Assembly: GCA_040754815.1 (NCBI GenBank)
Contig: JBFMBX010000001.1
Location: 372,001 to 436,000, forward strand
Reading direction: 5' to 3'
Source of the DNA: Bellilinea sp040754815
Lineage (GTDB): Bacteria; Chloroflexota; Anaerolineae; Anaerolineales; Anaerolineaceae
DNA length: 64,000 nt
Shown: piece after piece, positions 40,272 through 49,183 of the stretch
How positions within the stretch are numbered: the first letter of the stretch is position 1
How the letters are laid out: every line of letters begins with the position of its first letter
Made by a program: the position numbers and the translations under genes
The notes under the pieces: generated by a model
What the model saw: the letters and a program-made list of their open reading frames with translations, nothing else
Database searches by the model: none
What the model was told of the DNA's origin: nothing

Positions 40272-43118
40272 ATGAAACCCCCAAATTTCACCGCTCAACC
40301 ATTCACGCTTTCGTCCCCACAATCCGCCATTTTATTGCGGTTTCTGCTGGGGGCATTCATAACGATTGTTCTGCTGAGCCTGCCGCAATCCAGCCGGGCA
40401 CAAACAATTCAATCCACCACCCTCACGCTGCAGGCACCGGCGGCCTGCCCGCCCGCCGGCTGTGCTGCCGGACAAACGCTCAACCTGCGCGCTTCTTTTG
40501 ACCTGATTGCCTATTTACCGCCGCCGGAAGCAAACGTTCAAATGTGCATTTATACCCCCATCAACTGGTCGGCAACGGACTTGCGAATGGGACTGACGGG
40601 CGGCGTGACCGGTACAACTTATCAGGCCGGCATCAGCAACTGCGCCGCTGCGCCAGCCGGTTACAATCTGCTGGGCGGAGCACAGGCCGTTCTGGAAGCC
40701 GGCGCATTCGGCGACTGGCTGGATTTTTCATTTCGAATTGGCAGCACCGCAACCACCAGTGGCTCGGTTTTGGTACGGGTATTTGAACGCGCGGTTAGCG
40801 GCTGGCAGCAGACCAGTCAGGCATTTTTGGGCATCGGTGTCATTCCAACGGCTGATACCATCTACGTGGCAAACGATGCGGCTGCCTGCGGGGCTGCCTT
40901 GCCCTGTTACATCAACTCCGCCGAAGATCTACCCGGCGGAATCGGCACAGGGCTGAAAGACGCCATCGACTCACACCCCCTGCCAGCTCAACCTGCCACA
41001 ATTCTGGTCACCGGCAGTTACCTCATCAAGAATAACGCTGTACTGGTGGACAAACCGCACACTTTGCAGGGGGTCAACGACGCTCAGATCACCTACCTTG
41101 GCACGAACTGCACTCAGCCGATGCTGCGCATCACTGCCGGTGCAACCATCCGCGATTTGAACATTAACGACGGTACCTGCACCGCAACCAGCCGCACGCT
41201 GGTTCAGGTGGAAAGCCCGCAAGCCGTTTCCCTTATTTCCAACGATCTGACCGGCGGTCAGGATGCCGTGCGTATTCTGGATAATACCGGTGATGTCACC
41301 CTGCTGTATAACCACATCACCGCCAACAGCGGCTACGCCGTCTGGCGAGAGGCAGGCCCCGGCAGCGGCACGGTTCGCGCTACCGCCAATAATTTTTACG
41401 GAAACCGCAGCGGTTTTCAGGTGGAATGTGCCACGAAAGGCCGGGTAGATCACAACTTTTGGGGATTTGGAGTTGATCCGCTCACGGCAGTTTCGGGATG
41501 TACTTACACCGCCGGTAAACGGCTTGGCGCACCGGCATTGCAGCGCAGTAACGCGCCCGGTGTGAACGTTGAAAAAGTAACCGTCACATCAACCAAAACC
41601 TACACCGGCGACGGCAAGGTGGCATTTCAACACGCTCCCGCCGACGCCGATTTTGACCTTTACATTGTCAATCACGGTGCCGGCAGCCCCGATAATGTCC
41701 CCTTCACCGGCGGTCTGCCGGGCAGCCTGACCGCCTGTTCAAGTTATTATGATATTTTCCTTTCCAGCGATGTGACCATTCCCCCTTCTTTGCTGAACCT
41801 GTTTTTCCGCTATGATTCCACCAGCGGCTGCACGGCAACGGTTGAAAGCAGTGCCTATTGTGGCAGTGGTAACGTTGCTTTATTCCCTCTATGGTGGTAT
41901 GACCCCGCCGGTAATGTCACGGACGGCTGGGATACCACCGGTCAAAACCCGGCCGGCAGCGGGGCAGCCGGCGCCAGCGGGCAGACCACCACTTGCGACC
42001 CTCTGCTCAAAGAAATCCAGGTAACCATTGATAATACGGGCAGACCCGCCGCCAGCAATGACCTCAACTATACTCCTTTCGTCGTCGGTCTGCTGCCCCT
42101 GCCTTCCAGCGTGGTGTTCAGTCAATTTACGGCCATTTCCGGGAATACGCAGGTCGCCATTCAGTGGACAACCACCAGCGAAGTCAACACCAGCGGTTTT
42201 TACCTGCTGCGCAGCCAGAGTGAAAGCGGCGGTTTCAGCCGCATCAGTGCTTTCATCCCAAGGCGCGGTTCCGGCATTGGCGGGGCTTCCTATGAGGTTG
42301 TGGATAGCGGCTTGACCAACGGCACGACCTACTATTACCGTCTGGAAATCGTCAGCACCACCCAGGAATCCTCCTTCAGCGGAGTGATCAGCGCCATTCC
42401 CCAACAATCCACGCCAACCTCCACTCCAACCTTACCCCCTACGCCATCTTTAGAGCTAACACCCAGCCAGACGCCAACCCCACCGCCAACTGCCAGCCCC
42501 GCCCCCACCTCCACCAATACTGGAACTCAATTCACCCCCACCCGGACGGTTACTTTCGTCCCAATTCCAACCCGCACCCGCACCCGCACGCCAGTCATTT
42601 TTCCCACCGTGCCATATCGCTCCCCCACTTTGCCGCCCACCCGCACCCGTTTTCCAACCCGCACGTTTACTCCCTTTGCAGGCACCCCTCGTACCGCCAC
42701 CTCGACACTGGATGGCTATCCCGCCCCACTGGGAACCGGAAGTGTAACCCCTAACCTGACAACCAGTCCACGCACCACGCTGTCCCCCGGCAGCGGCTAC
42801 CCTGTAGGCGCAACGGCTACCCCGCCATCGGAAGGTGAGGGTTATCCTCCTCCCGAAGGCAGCCAGACACAGGTCACGACCACAGAGCAACTGACACCGG
42901 GGGGAACTGCACGACCGAGTCCTCAAATCACTTCCACAAACACCACTCTGCCTCCGGCGGAAGAAGAAAACCCGTTTGCCTCTTTTAACTTTGTAAGAAA
43001 TTACTGGCAATACTTTCTTGCTGCACTGATCACAGAGATAGCACTGGTGGGTGCTGCCGGTTTCTATCTGTACCGCAAAGGTTTGCTTCGCTTTCCACTC
43101 CTCCCCCCCAGGCATTAA
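40272..43118 (+). CDS. Large surface protein: beta-helix, Fn3-like domain, Pro/Thr stalk and C-terminal anchor
   Basis: The 948-residue protein has a signal peptide ending S-S-R-A-Q. The first part (about 30-200) is an unrecognised extracellular domain. Right-handed beta-helix coils follow (about 260-390; D-A-V-R-I-L-D-N-T-G-D-V-T-L-L-Y-N-H-I). An Fn3-like unit (about 620-690; V-A-I-Q-W-T-T-T-S-E-V-N-T, Y-Y-Y-R-L-E-I-V-S) follows. The stalk (about 700-905) is rich in T-P and contains D-G-Y-P, S-G-Y-P and E-G-Y-P motifs. A membrane helix near the end is followed by a few basic residues. ATG 40272 is chosen because a signal peptide follows; a reading from 40200 adds residues before it. No enzymatic motif is seen. 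Confidence 0.78.
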   Translation: MKPPNFTAQPFTLSSPQSAILLRFLLGAFITIVLLSLPQSSRAQTIQSTTLTLQAPAACPPAGCAAGQTLNLRASFDLIAYLPPPEANVQMCIYTPINWSATDLRMGLTGGVTGTTYQAGISNCAAAPAGYNLLGGAQAVLEAGAFGDWLDFSFRIGSTATTSGSVLVRVFERAVSGWQQTSQAFLGIGVIPTADTIYVANDAAACGAALPCYINSAEDLPGGIGTGLKDAIDSHPLPAQPATILVTGSYLIKNNAVLVDKPHTLQGVNDAQITYLGTNCTQPMLRITAGATIRDLNINDGTCTATSRTLVQVESPQAVSLISNDLTGGQDAVRILDNTGDVTLLYNHITANSGYAVWREAGPGSGTVRATANNFYGNRSGFQVECATKGRVDHNFWGFGVDPLTAVSGCTYTAGKRLGAPALQRSNAPGVNVEKVTVTSTKTYTGDGKVAFQHAPADADFDLYIVNHGAGSPDNVPFTGGLPGSLTACSSYYDIFLSSDVTIPPSLLNLFFRYDSTSGCTATVESSAYCGSGNVALFPLWWYDPAGNVTDGWDTTGQNPAGSGAAGASGQTTTCDPLLKEIQVTIDNTGRPAASNDLNYTPFVVGLLPLPSSVVFSQFTAISGNTQVAIQWTTTSEVNTSGFYLLRSQSESGGFSRISAFIPRRGSGIGGASYEVVDSGLTNGTTYYYRLEIVSTTQESSFSGVISAIPQQSTPTSTPTLPPTPSLELTPSQTPTPPPTASPAPTSTNTGTQFTPTRTVTFVPIPTRTRTRTPVIFPTVPYRSPTLPPTRTRFPTRTFTPFAGTPRTATSTLDGYPAPLGTGSVTPNLTTSPRTTLSPGSGYPVGATATPPSEGEGYPPPEGSQTQVTTTEQLTPGGTARPSPQITSTNTTLPPAEEENPFASFNFVRNYWQYFLAALITEIALVGAAGFYLYRKGLLRFPLLPPRH

Positions 43119-43143
43119 GCTTCCTTATTATTACTTTGGTTTT

Positions 43144-43172
43144 TTGACATTTGGCTTTTTTTATGCTATTCT
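43144..43172 (+). promoter_or_regulatory. Promoter of MBL-fold hydrolase gene
   Basis: TTGACA (43144-43149) and TATTCT (43167-43172) are 17 bp apart, with TGC (43164-43166) giving an extended -10. Confidence 0.7.
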
Positions 43173-43221
43173 TTTGGCTTGAATTTTTGGAGAATTCCTA
43201 AATCCAACCCCTGGAGCAGGT

Positions 43222-44079
43222 ATGCAGCGCGAGCGCATTTCAGAAAATGTTTACTGGTTTCAAAGTGAAATCTACGCACAGGTAACCGCAGGTGCGATCA
43301 CCGGTCCTCAATGGGCAGTGGTGATTGATACGCTGGCCATCCCTGAAGAAACGCTGGCAATGCGTTCATTCATCGAAGAGACCCTCGGCGTGCCGGTGCG
43401 CTATGTAATCAATACCCATTACCACGCCGATCATTCCTGGGGGAATTGTTTTTTCCCCGGCGCGACGGTTATTTCTCACGCTCTTTGCCGGGAATTGATG
43501 GAATTGCGCGGACCGGCTTCGCTCGAATCGGCTCGCCGCCAAAATGCTGCTTTTCGGCAGGTTAAGTTGATCTATCCCCACCTGACTTTTGAAGACGGCG
43601 ATCTTTCTCTGCGAATCGGTAAAAAGAACCTCATCTTGACGCCCACTCCCGGCCACAGCCGCGATGGTATATCGGTACTGGTGGAAGAAGATCGTGTCCT
43701 CTTTGCGGGCGATGCATTTATGCCATTGCCGTATATTGTGGATGGCGATCTGGACATGATGAGCGAAACCATTCGCAAGATCGGTAAAATGGGCCTGGAA
43801 AACATCATTCAGGGCCATGGGGATATTATTCTGCGCGGCGAAATTGACGATGCCGTTCAGGAAAACCTGAATTATCTCAATAACGTCCGAAAATCAGTCA
43901 AAGCGGCCATACGCCGAAAAAACCCGCTGGAAGTTCTGCCTGCCATTGATATCGAATCGTGCGGCAAAAGCCGTGTTTACCTCGGCGGTCTGGCGGAGGA
44001 ATTGCACAAAAGGAATGTACGTTTCCTCTTCAAGCAAATTGCAGCCGAAGAAGGTGTGGTCATTACCCCGGCGGATTGA
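43222..44079 (+). CDS. MBL-fold metallo-hydrolase
   Basis: The 285-residue protein has the metal motif T-H-Y-H-A-D-H-S-W-G-N (HxHxDH), a third His in T-P-G-H-S-R-D, the Asp in F-A-G-D-A-F and a final His in Q-G-H-G-D. This gives the two-metal site of the metallo-beta-lactamase fold. A helical C-terminal extension (about 210-285) follows. The substrate is not evident; many relatives cleave thioesters, lactones or phosphate esters. The start has GGAG 5 nt upstream. It converges with plsY at 10 bp. Confidence 0.9.
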   Translation: MQRERISENVYWFQSEIYAQVTAGAITGPQWAVVIDTLAIPEETLAMRSFIEETLGVPVRYVINTHYHADHSWGNCFFPGATVISHALCRELMELRGPASLESARRQNAAFRQVKLIYPHLTFEDGDLSLRIGKKNLILTPTPGHSRDGISVLVEEDRVLFAGDAFMPLPYIVDGDLDMMSETIRKIGKMGLENIIQGHGDIILRGEIDDAVQENLNYLNNVRKSVKAAIRRKNPLEVLPAIDIESCGKSRVYLGGLAEELHKRNVRFLFKQIAAEEGVVITPAD

Positions 44080-44089
44080 AATTCCCGCC

Positions 44090-44818
44090 TCAGGCGTGTT
44101 CCTGACCGCGGCGGTTCGTCTTGAGCGAGCCGCCTTTTTGATTTTCAGAGGGTTGAGTATTCCGCTTGTGGAAGTACGCCCGCAGCCCCACTGCTCTTTC
44201 GGTGCCGTTGCGTAATCTTTCGATGTTTGGACGCAGTGACCAGAGCACCGCTGCCAGCGCCCCCACGCCAAAGCCAACATATTCCCATGGGGAAAGCCCC
44301 TGAAGCGCACGAATCAGAAAAATTATGCTCGCAAAAAATGCAATGCTCATCGTGGTCACCGAAGCATAGCCGATGCCCACATAAACCAGCAGGCTCAAGG
44401 GGAATATGATCAGTGCGGCAGGTGGATACAGCGCTAAAGTTGCCCCAAAAGCAGGAGCGCCGCCTGCGCCACCGCGCAGCCGAATGCCGCCTTTCGCCCG
44501 CGATTCGATTAAAAAGACGGAGTAGTTATGACCCAGAATCGCCAGCAGACCGGCTAAAGCCCTCACCCAAACCAGTTCGGGGAATACATAGGCCGCCAGC
44601 CAGACTGCGGCAGAGCCTTTGAGAATATCGAAAATAGCGGTGAATAACCCGGCCAGAAAACCGGCTGCCCGCATGGCGTTGGTGCCGCCCGTTCTTCCGC
44701 TTTCAATCTGGCGCAGATCTTTACCGCGCGCAATCCAAACGATTACCAGACCAAACGGCACCGAACCAATAATATAAGCCCCCGCCAGTACTACTGCTAT
44801 TGTCAACCAGCCTTCCAT
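44090..44818 (-). CDS. plsY: Glycerol-3-phosphate acyltransferase PlsY
   Basis: The 242-residue membrane enzyme adds an acyl group from acyl-phosphate to glycerol 3-phosphate. It has I-G-S-V-P-F-G-L, the first PlsY motif E-S-G-R-T-G-G-T-N-A, and L-G-H-N-Y-S-V-F. The second motif, usually K-G-G-K-x-V-A-T, reads K-G-G-I-R-L-R-G-G-A-G-G-A, so it is divergent there. A 35-residue hydrophilic tail is longer than usual. GGAGG precedes the ATG. It probably works in membrane lipid synthesis. Confidence 0.85.
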   Translation of the reverse strand: MEGWLTIAVVLAGAYIIGSVPFGLVIVWIARGKDLRQIESGRTGGTNAMRAAGFLAGLFTAIFDILKGSAAVWLAAYVFPELVWVRALAGLLAILGHNYSVFLIESRAKGGIRLRGGAGGAPAFGATLALYPPAALIIFPLSLLVYVGIGYASVTTMSIAFFASIIFLIRALQGLSPWEYVGFGVGALAAVLWSLRPNIERLRNGTERAVGLRAYFHKRNTQPSENQKGGSLKTNRRGQEHA

Positions 44819-44836
44819 TGTTCTTCCTCCAGCAAT

Positions 44837-45271
44837 TTATAACCCTGATTCTACTTCCGGGTTACGATTTTGAAATAAGATTGGAATTTCACGATACCCA
44901 GACCCTTCGATCACAAACCCTCTCACCACCCATTGAACTCCCTCTTTCGGCGCCCAGATCAACATCGCCGTACCGGGGTAATAAAATTCACGGATATCCG
45001 TTTCTGAGGGATGAAGCGGCCCCATAGGATGAGAATGAAAAGTGGCAATCATTTCCAATCCGTGTTGTTCCAGCCATTCAAACGCTTTCAACATCTCAAC
45101 CGGTTCCATAAAATATTTCACCGGGCTGTGAGCCTGATTGGTGATGGGAATAACCACCTCAACCTGCGAATCTCTCCCCCCCAACATTCCACATGCCTCT
45201 TCCGGTAAATTTTGGATGATGTGGTTTTCCATCTGTTTCAGATGTTCTTTCGATAAAATCAGATGCTCCAA
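44837..45271 (-). CDS. JAB1/MPN-type (JAMM) metalloprotease
   Basis: The 144-residue protein has the JAMM motif: Glu in N-L-P-E-E-A-C-G-M-L-G-G, and H-S-H-P-M-G-P-L-H-P-S-E-T-D with two His and the Asp zinc ligands. Small bacterial JAMM proteins (M67) often cut sulphur-carrier proteins of the CysO/ThiS type, releasing them from adducts. No carrier gene is adjacent. It directly follows the membrane-protein gene (stop and start adjoin). Confidence 0.88.
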   Translation of the reverse strand: MEHLILSKEHLKQMENHIIQNLPEEACGMLGGRDSQVEVVIPITNQAHSPVKYFMEPVEMLKAFEWLEQHGLEMIATFHSHPMGPLHPSETDIREFYYPGTAMLIWAPKEGVQWVVRGFVIEGSGYREIPILFQNRNPEVESGL

Positions 45272-46087
45272 TTACACCCTCACCAGCAGAGAAACCCCAA
45301 TAAGCACCACCGCCATTACCAGCGGCTCAATCCAAACCAACCGCAAACTGCGGCCTTCTTCTATACCGGCTGCCAGACTGGTGAGCCCATAGGCTGCCGC
45401 CAGCAGCCATAAACCAAAACGCAAGGGAGTTAGCGGTAAATAATGCAGCCCGGCCGCCAGTTGACTGACGACCAGCGCGATGCCTGCTGCCCAGTTAATA
45501 TACCACTTCCCGCCGCTGCGCAGGTAGAGCGAACGCAGGCTGATCAAAAACAAAGTAGGTGCCAGCGTGAGAATCAAGGTATAAAGCCGCAGGCCGGCCG
45601 CCCGTACGCTGACCGCTAACACCAGATACAAAGCAAAAGACACAGCCGTCAATCCAATCGAAGCCGGGGCATGGCGGATATCCTGCGCATCAACGACAAT
45701 GTATTCAGCCAGCACTACCATTAAGAACAGCACGCCGCCCAGCGTAAACACCACCCACCATTCCACGCCGACTTGAAGAGTGGTCAGCGGCACGCCGATG
45801 GCCCAGGCCGTCAGTGCCGGCAACAGCCAATGCGGCAGACGTATCTTGCCTTCCAGGTGTGGGTGAGTCTGGATGAGCCAGTCGGTACCGGCAGCAGCAA
45901 TCAGGGAAACCAAAACGGCCACGATGGTGGAAAAATTCAACCGCACCTCAAACAAAAAGCCCGGCAATTGCAGGCTGATCAATCGCTCCGGCAGGGTAAC
46001 GAACGGTGTCAGAGCGTACCCCAGCAAAATGACCGCCGCAAGCACACTCAAGCGGTTCACATCCGGTAAATGACGGTGGGATTGCAT
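45272..46087 (-). CDS. Polytopic membrane protein of unknown function
   Basis: The 271-residue protein has seven to eight hydrophobic segments with short loops (L-S-V-L-A-A-V-I-L-L-G-Y-A near the start). No motif was recognised. It is the first gene of a unit with the JAMM protease. On the minus strand TAAAAT (46099-46094) lies exactly 6 nt before ATG 46087 and no Shine-Dalgarno is present, so it is probably leaderless. Confidence 0.7.
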   Translation of the reverse strand: MQSHRHLPDVNRLSVLAAVILLGYALTPFVTLPERLISLQLPGFLFEVRLNFSTIVAVLVSLIAAAGTDWLIQTHPHLEGKIRLPHWLLPALTAWAIGVPLTTLQVGVEWWVVFTLGGVLFLMVVLAEYIVVDAQDIRHAPASIGLTAVSFALYLVLAVSVRAAGLRLYTLILTLAPTLFLISLRSLYLRSGGKWYINWAAGIALVVSQLAAGLHYLPLTPLRFGLWLLAAAYGLTSLAAGIEEGRSLRLVWIEPLVMAVVLIGVSLLVRV

Positions 46088-46093
46088 AATCCG

Positions 46094-46099
46094 ATTTTA
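46094..46099 (-). promoter_or_regulatory. -10 box of likely leaderless membrane-protein gene (minus)
   Basis: TAAAAT on the minus strand is 6 nt from ATG 46087. The -35 region (TGGCAG, 17 bp away) is weak. Confidence 0.55.
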
Positions 46100-46138
46100 C
46101 CGCCGTCGCGTAATCCCTGCCAGAGAGGATGAGTATGG

Positions 46139-46144
46139 TAAAAT
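46139..46144 (+). promoter_or_regulatory. Extended -10 box of likely near-leaderless membrane-protein gene (plus)
   Basis: TAAAAT is preceded by TGG and lies 9 nt before ATG 46154. No Shine-Dalgarno is visible. Confidence 0.5.
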
Positions 46145-46153
46145 ACATTTGTT

Positions 46154-47155
46154 ATGACAGCGGAAGCAGATTTAAACCTGAGCGGCCCGCCGCGCCTGAT
46201 TCCTGCACTCAGTGCCGGCTTCAATACGGTTGCCAGCAAAATTTATCTAATTTTGCTGCCCGTTTTACTGGATGTTTTCCTCTGGCTTGGTCCGCAATTC
46301 CGCGTGGACGCCTTGTTTTCGCCCGTGTTGAAGGAATACACCGATTACTTCAACCGCATCGCCTCTGCCGAGATTGCTGCTCAAATGAATGGGTTGTTCA
46401 CTCTGTGGATTGAAAATCTCAAATCCTTCAATCTTGCCGGTGCGCTGCAAACTTTTCCCATCGGTTTACCGAGTCTGATGGCCAACCGGCCGTTGGAATC
46501 AACACCCTTCGGCGCTCACCGCATCGTCGAGGTACCGTCGTTCGCGGCAGCATTCGCGCTCTGGCTGCTTTTTCTGATCGGCGGCTTTGTGCTGGGGTGC
46601 TACTTCTTAAACCTGCTGGCTCGTTCATCCGCCGAGACAACCCTCAAATTCGAATTCAAAGGCTTCCTTATCCAGACCGGCTTATGTGCTGTGTTCATCC
46701 TGACTCTGTTGATTGCCGTTCTTCTCGTCAGCGTGCCGGCTTCGTTTATCGTTTCGCTGCTGGCAATGATCAACACCAGTTTGGGCAGTATCGCGCTTTT
46801 GGCAGTGATCTTTTTAATGATCTGGCTGTTCATACCGCTGATTTTCACCCCTCACAGTATCTTCCTTGGGCAGCGTAGTTTAATGGTTTCCGTTCTGACC
46901 AGTGTGCGTCTGGTACGCAATCATCTGACCGGCAGCAGTCTCTTCCTGGTGGTAGCGATTCTCATCGCGCAGGGTATGGATATACTCTGGAAGGTACCGC
47001 CCACCAATTCGTGGCTCACGCTGGTAGGAATACTGGGACATGCTTTCATTTACACCAGTCTGCTGGCAGCCAGTTTCATTTACTTTCGCAGCGGTTTGCG
47101 CTGGCTGATAGAGCTTATTCGTCAGCAAAGTGCGAGAATGGTGCAGCAAGCATAA
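46154..47155 (+). CDS. Polytopic membrane protein of unknown function
   Basis: The 333-residue protein has about six hydrophobic segments in a soluble N-terminus plus membrane body (I-Y-L-I-L-L-P-V-L-L-D-V-F-L-W-L-G). No family was recognised. It is divergent from the 45272-46087 gene with 66 bp between their starts. Both are membrane proteins, which may mean shared regulation. Confidence 0.7.
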   Translation: MTAEADLNLSGPPRLIPALSAGFNTVASKIYLILLPVLLDVFLWLGPQFRVDALFSPVLKEYTDYFNRIASAEIAAQMNGLFTLWIENLKSFNLAGALQTFPIGLPSLMANRPLESTPFGAHRIVEVPSFAAAFALWLLFLIGGFVLGCYFLNLLARSSAETTLKFEFKGFLIQTGLCAVFILTLLIAVLLVSVPASFIVSLLAMINTSLGSIALLAVIFLMIWLFIPLIFTPHSIFLGQRSLMVSVLTSVRLVRNHLTGSSLFLVVAILIAQGMDILWKVPPTNSWLTLVGILGHAFIYTSLLAASFIYFRSGLRWLIELIRQQSARMVQQA

Positions 47156-47224
47156 CAACTCGATTCCTTCCCTTATTTTTTCAGGGGGAAGGTTAAGGCG
47201 TTAAGATTTTTTGGAGGTTTATCT

Positions 47225-49147
47225 GTGGCTCAATCAATTGATCTTTCTTCTTACGGCGCAAAAGATATTCAGGTGCTGGAAGGTCTGGAAGCCGTCCGCC
47301 GCCGGCCGGGCATGTATGTTGGCGGCACCGATCTGAAAGCCTTACATCATCTGGTTTATGAGGTAGTTGACAACTCAATTGACGAAGCCCTGGCCGGCTT
47401 CTGCAACCGCATTATTGTAACCATTCACCCGGACAGCTCCGTGACTGTGGAAGATAACGGACGGGGCATCCCCGTGGATATCCATCCGGAAAAGAAAAAA
47501 TCGGCTCTGGAAGTGGTTATGACCACCCTGCACGCCGGCGGCAAGTTCAGCCATTCCAGTTACAAAGTTTCCGGCGGTCTGCACGGTGTAGGTGTTTCGG
47601 CTGTCAATGCCCTTTCGGAATGGTGTGAAGTGGTCGTTTGCCGCGATGGTCAACGCTACTTCCAGCGTTACGAACGCGGTGTACCGCAGGAAGCCGTCAA
47701 GGTGATCGGTAAATGCGATCCAAAGCAGACCGGCACAACCACCACATTCAAGTTCGACCGTGAGATTTTCAAGGACGATTTGGATTTCAAATTCGAAACG
47801 CTTACCCAGCGGTTTCGCGAAATGGCCTTTGTCACCCGCAAGGTGTTAATCCGGCTGGTGGATGAGCGCAGCAACCGCGAGATGACCTTTTTCTTCGAAG
47901 GCGGTATCATTTCCTTTGTGCGTTACCTGAACCGCAACCGCACCACCCTGCATCCCGTCTTTTTTGTCGAAAAAGAGGTGGAAAACATCGGCATTGAAGT
48001 TGCCGTTCAATACACCGATGCCTATGCCGAGTCGGTTTATTCCTTTGCCAATACCATCAACACCATTGACGGCGGTACTCACATGACCGGCTTGCGGGCG
48101 GCAATCACCCGTGTCATCAACGATTATGCCCGCCGCAACGGTTTATTGAAGGATGCCGATCCCAACTTCACCGGCGATGATACCCGCGAGGGTATGACCG
48201 CCATTGTCAGCATCAAGCACCCCGATCCGCAATTCGAAAGCCAGACCAAGGTCAAACTGATGAACCCGGAAGTGCAAACCTATGTTCAGCAGGTGGTCGG
48301 TGAGGCATTTTACGCATTTCTGGAAGAAAACCCATCCGCTGCCCGTGCCATCGTTCAGAAATGCCTTACTTCGGCCCGCGCGCGGGATGCCGCCCGCAAA
48401 GCCCGTGATCTGGTCATCCGCAAATCGGCGCTGGAGAGTCTTACCCTGCCCGGCAAACTGGCGGATTGCTCGGAACGCGACCCCAACAAGACCGAGCTGT
48501 ACATCGTCGAGGGTGAAAGCGCGGGCGGTTCTGCCAAACAGGGGCGCGACCGGCATTTTCAGGCCATTTTGCCGCTGCGCGGAAAAATCCTCAACACCGA
48601 ACGCGCCCGGTTGGATAAAATCCTCTCCAACAACGAAGTTAAAGCCCTGATATCCGCACTGGGCACCGGCATCGGTGAAAATTTCGACCTCGCCGGTCTG
48701 CGCTACGGGCGGGTGATCATCATGACCGATGCAGATGTGGACGGCAGTCACATTCGCACCTTGCTGCTGACTTTCTTCTTCCGCTACATGCAGCCTCTCA
48801 TCGAAGCCGGCCATTTGTATATTGCTCAACCCCCGCTCTACCGCATCGCCTACAAGAATCAGGTCAAATATGTCTATACCGAAGCGGAAAAGGATAAGGC
48901 TCTCAAGGAATTGGGGGTTTCTGCGGATAAGGTGTCCATTCAGCGGTATAAAGGTTTGGGTGAAATGAACCCTCAACAGTTGTGGGAAACCACCATGAAC
49001 CCGGCCAACCGCACTTTACTCTCCGTCAGCATCGAAGATGCTGCCGCTGCAGACCGCACCTTTGATATGCTGATGGGTGAAGCCGTCCCGCCCCGCACCC
49101 GCTTCATCACCACTCACGCCCGCAGCGTCCGCAATCTGGACGTGTAA
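47225..49147 (+). CDS. gyrB: DNA gyrase subunit B
   Basis: The 640-residue ATPase subunit has the GHKL blocks E-V-V-D-N-S-I-D-E-A-L-A-G, D-N-G-R-G-I-P-V-D-I and G-G-L-H-G-V-G-V-S-A-V-N-A, then the TOPRIM domain E-G-E-S-A-G-G-S-A-K-Q and D-A-D-V-D-G-S-H-I-R-T-L-L. Together with GyrA it introduces negative supercoils. gyrA is not in the window. GTG start with GGAGG 7 nt upstream. Confidence 0.97.
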   Translation: MAQSIDLSSYGAKDIQVLEGLEAVRRRPGMYVGGTDLKALHHLVYEVVDNSIDEALAGFCNRIIVTIHPDSSVTVEDNGRGIPVDIHPEKKKSALEVVMTTLHAGGKFSHSSYKVSGGLHGVGVSAVNALSEWCEVVVCRDGQRYFQRYERGVPQEAVKVIGKCDPKQTGTTTTFKFDREIFKDDLDFKFETLTQRFREMAFVTRKVLIRLVDERSNREMTFFFEGGIISFVRYLNRNRTTLHPVFFVEKEVENIGIEVAVQYTDAYAESVYSFANTINTIDGGTHMTGLRAAITRVINDYARRNGLLKDADPNFTGDDTREGMTAIVSIKHPDPQFESQTKVKLMNPEVQTYVQQVVGEAFYAFLEENPSAARAIVQKCLTSARARDAARKARDLVIRKSALESLTLPGKLADCSERDPNKTELYIVEGESAGGSAKQGRDRHFQAILPLRGKILNTERARLDKILSNNEVKALISALGTGIGENFDLAGLRYGRVIIMTDADVDGSHIRTLLLTFFFRYMQPLIEAGHLYIAQPPLYRIAYKNQVKYVYTEAEKDKALKELGVSADKVSIQRYKGLGEMNPQQLWETTMNPANRTLLSVSIEDAAAADRTFDMLMGEAVPPRTRFITTHARSVRNLDV

Positions 49148-49183
49148 AACCCCATTCTTTCGCCAGTCAGGAGGTGTCCGACC

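Noticed and set aside
47156..47224. Terminator before gyrB
   Set aside because: The CCTTCCC/GGGGAAGG pairing has its T-run in the loop rather than after the stem, so the evidence is too weak.
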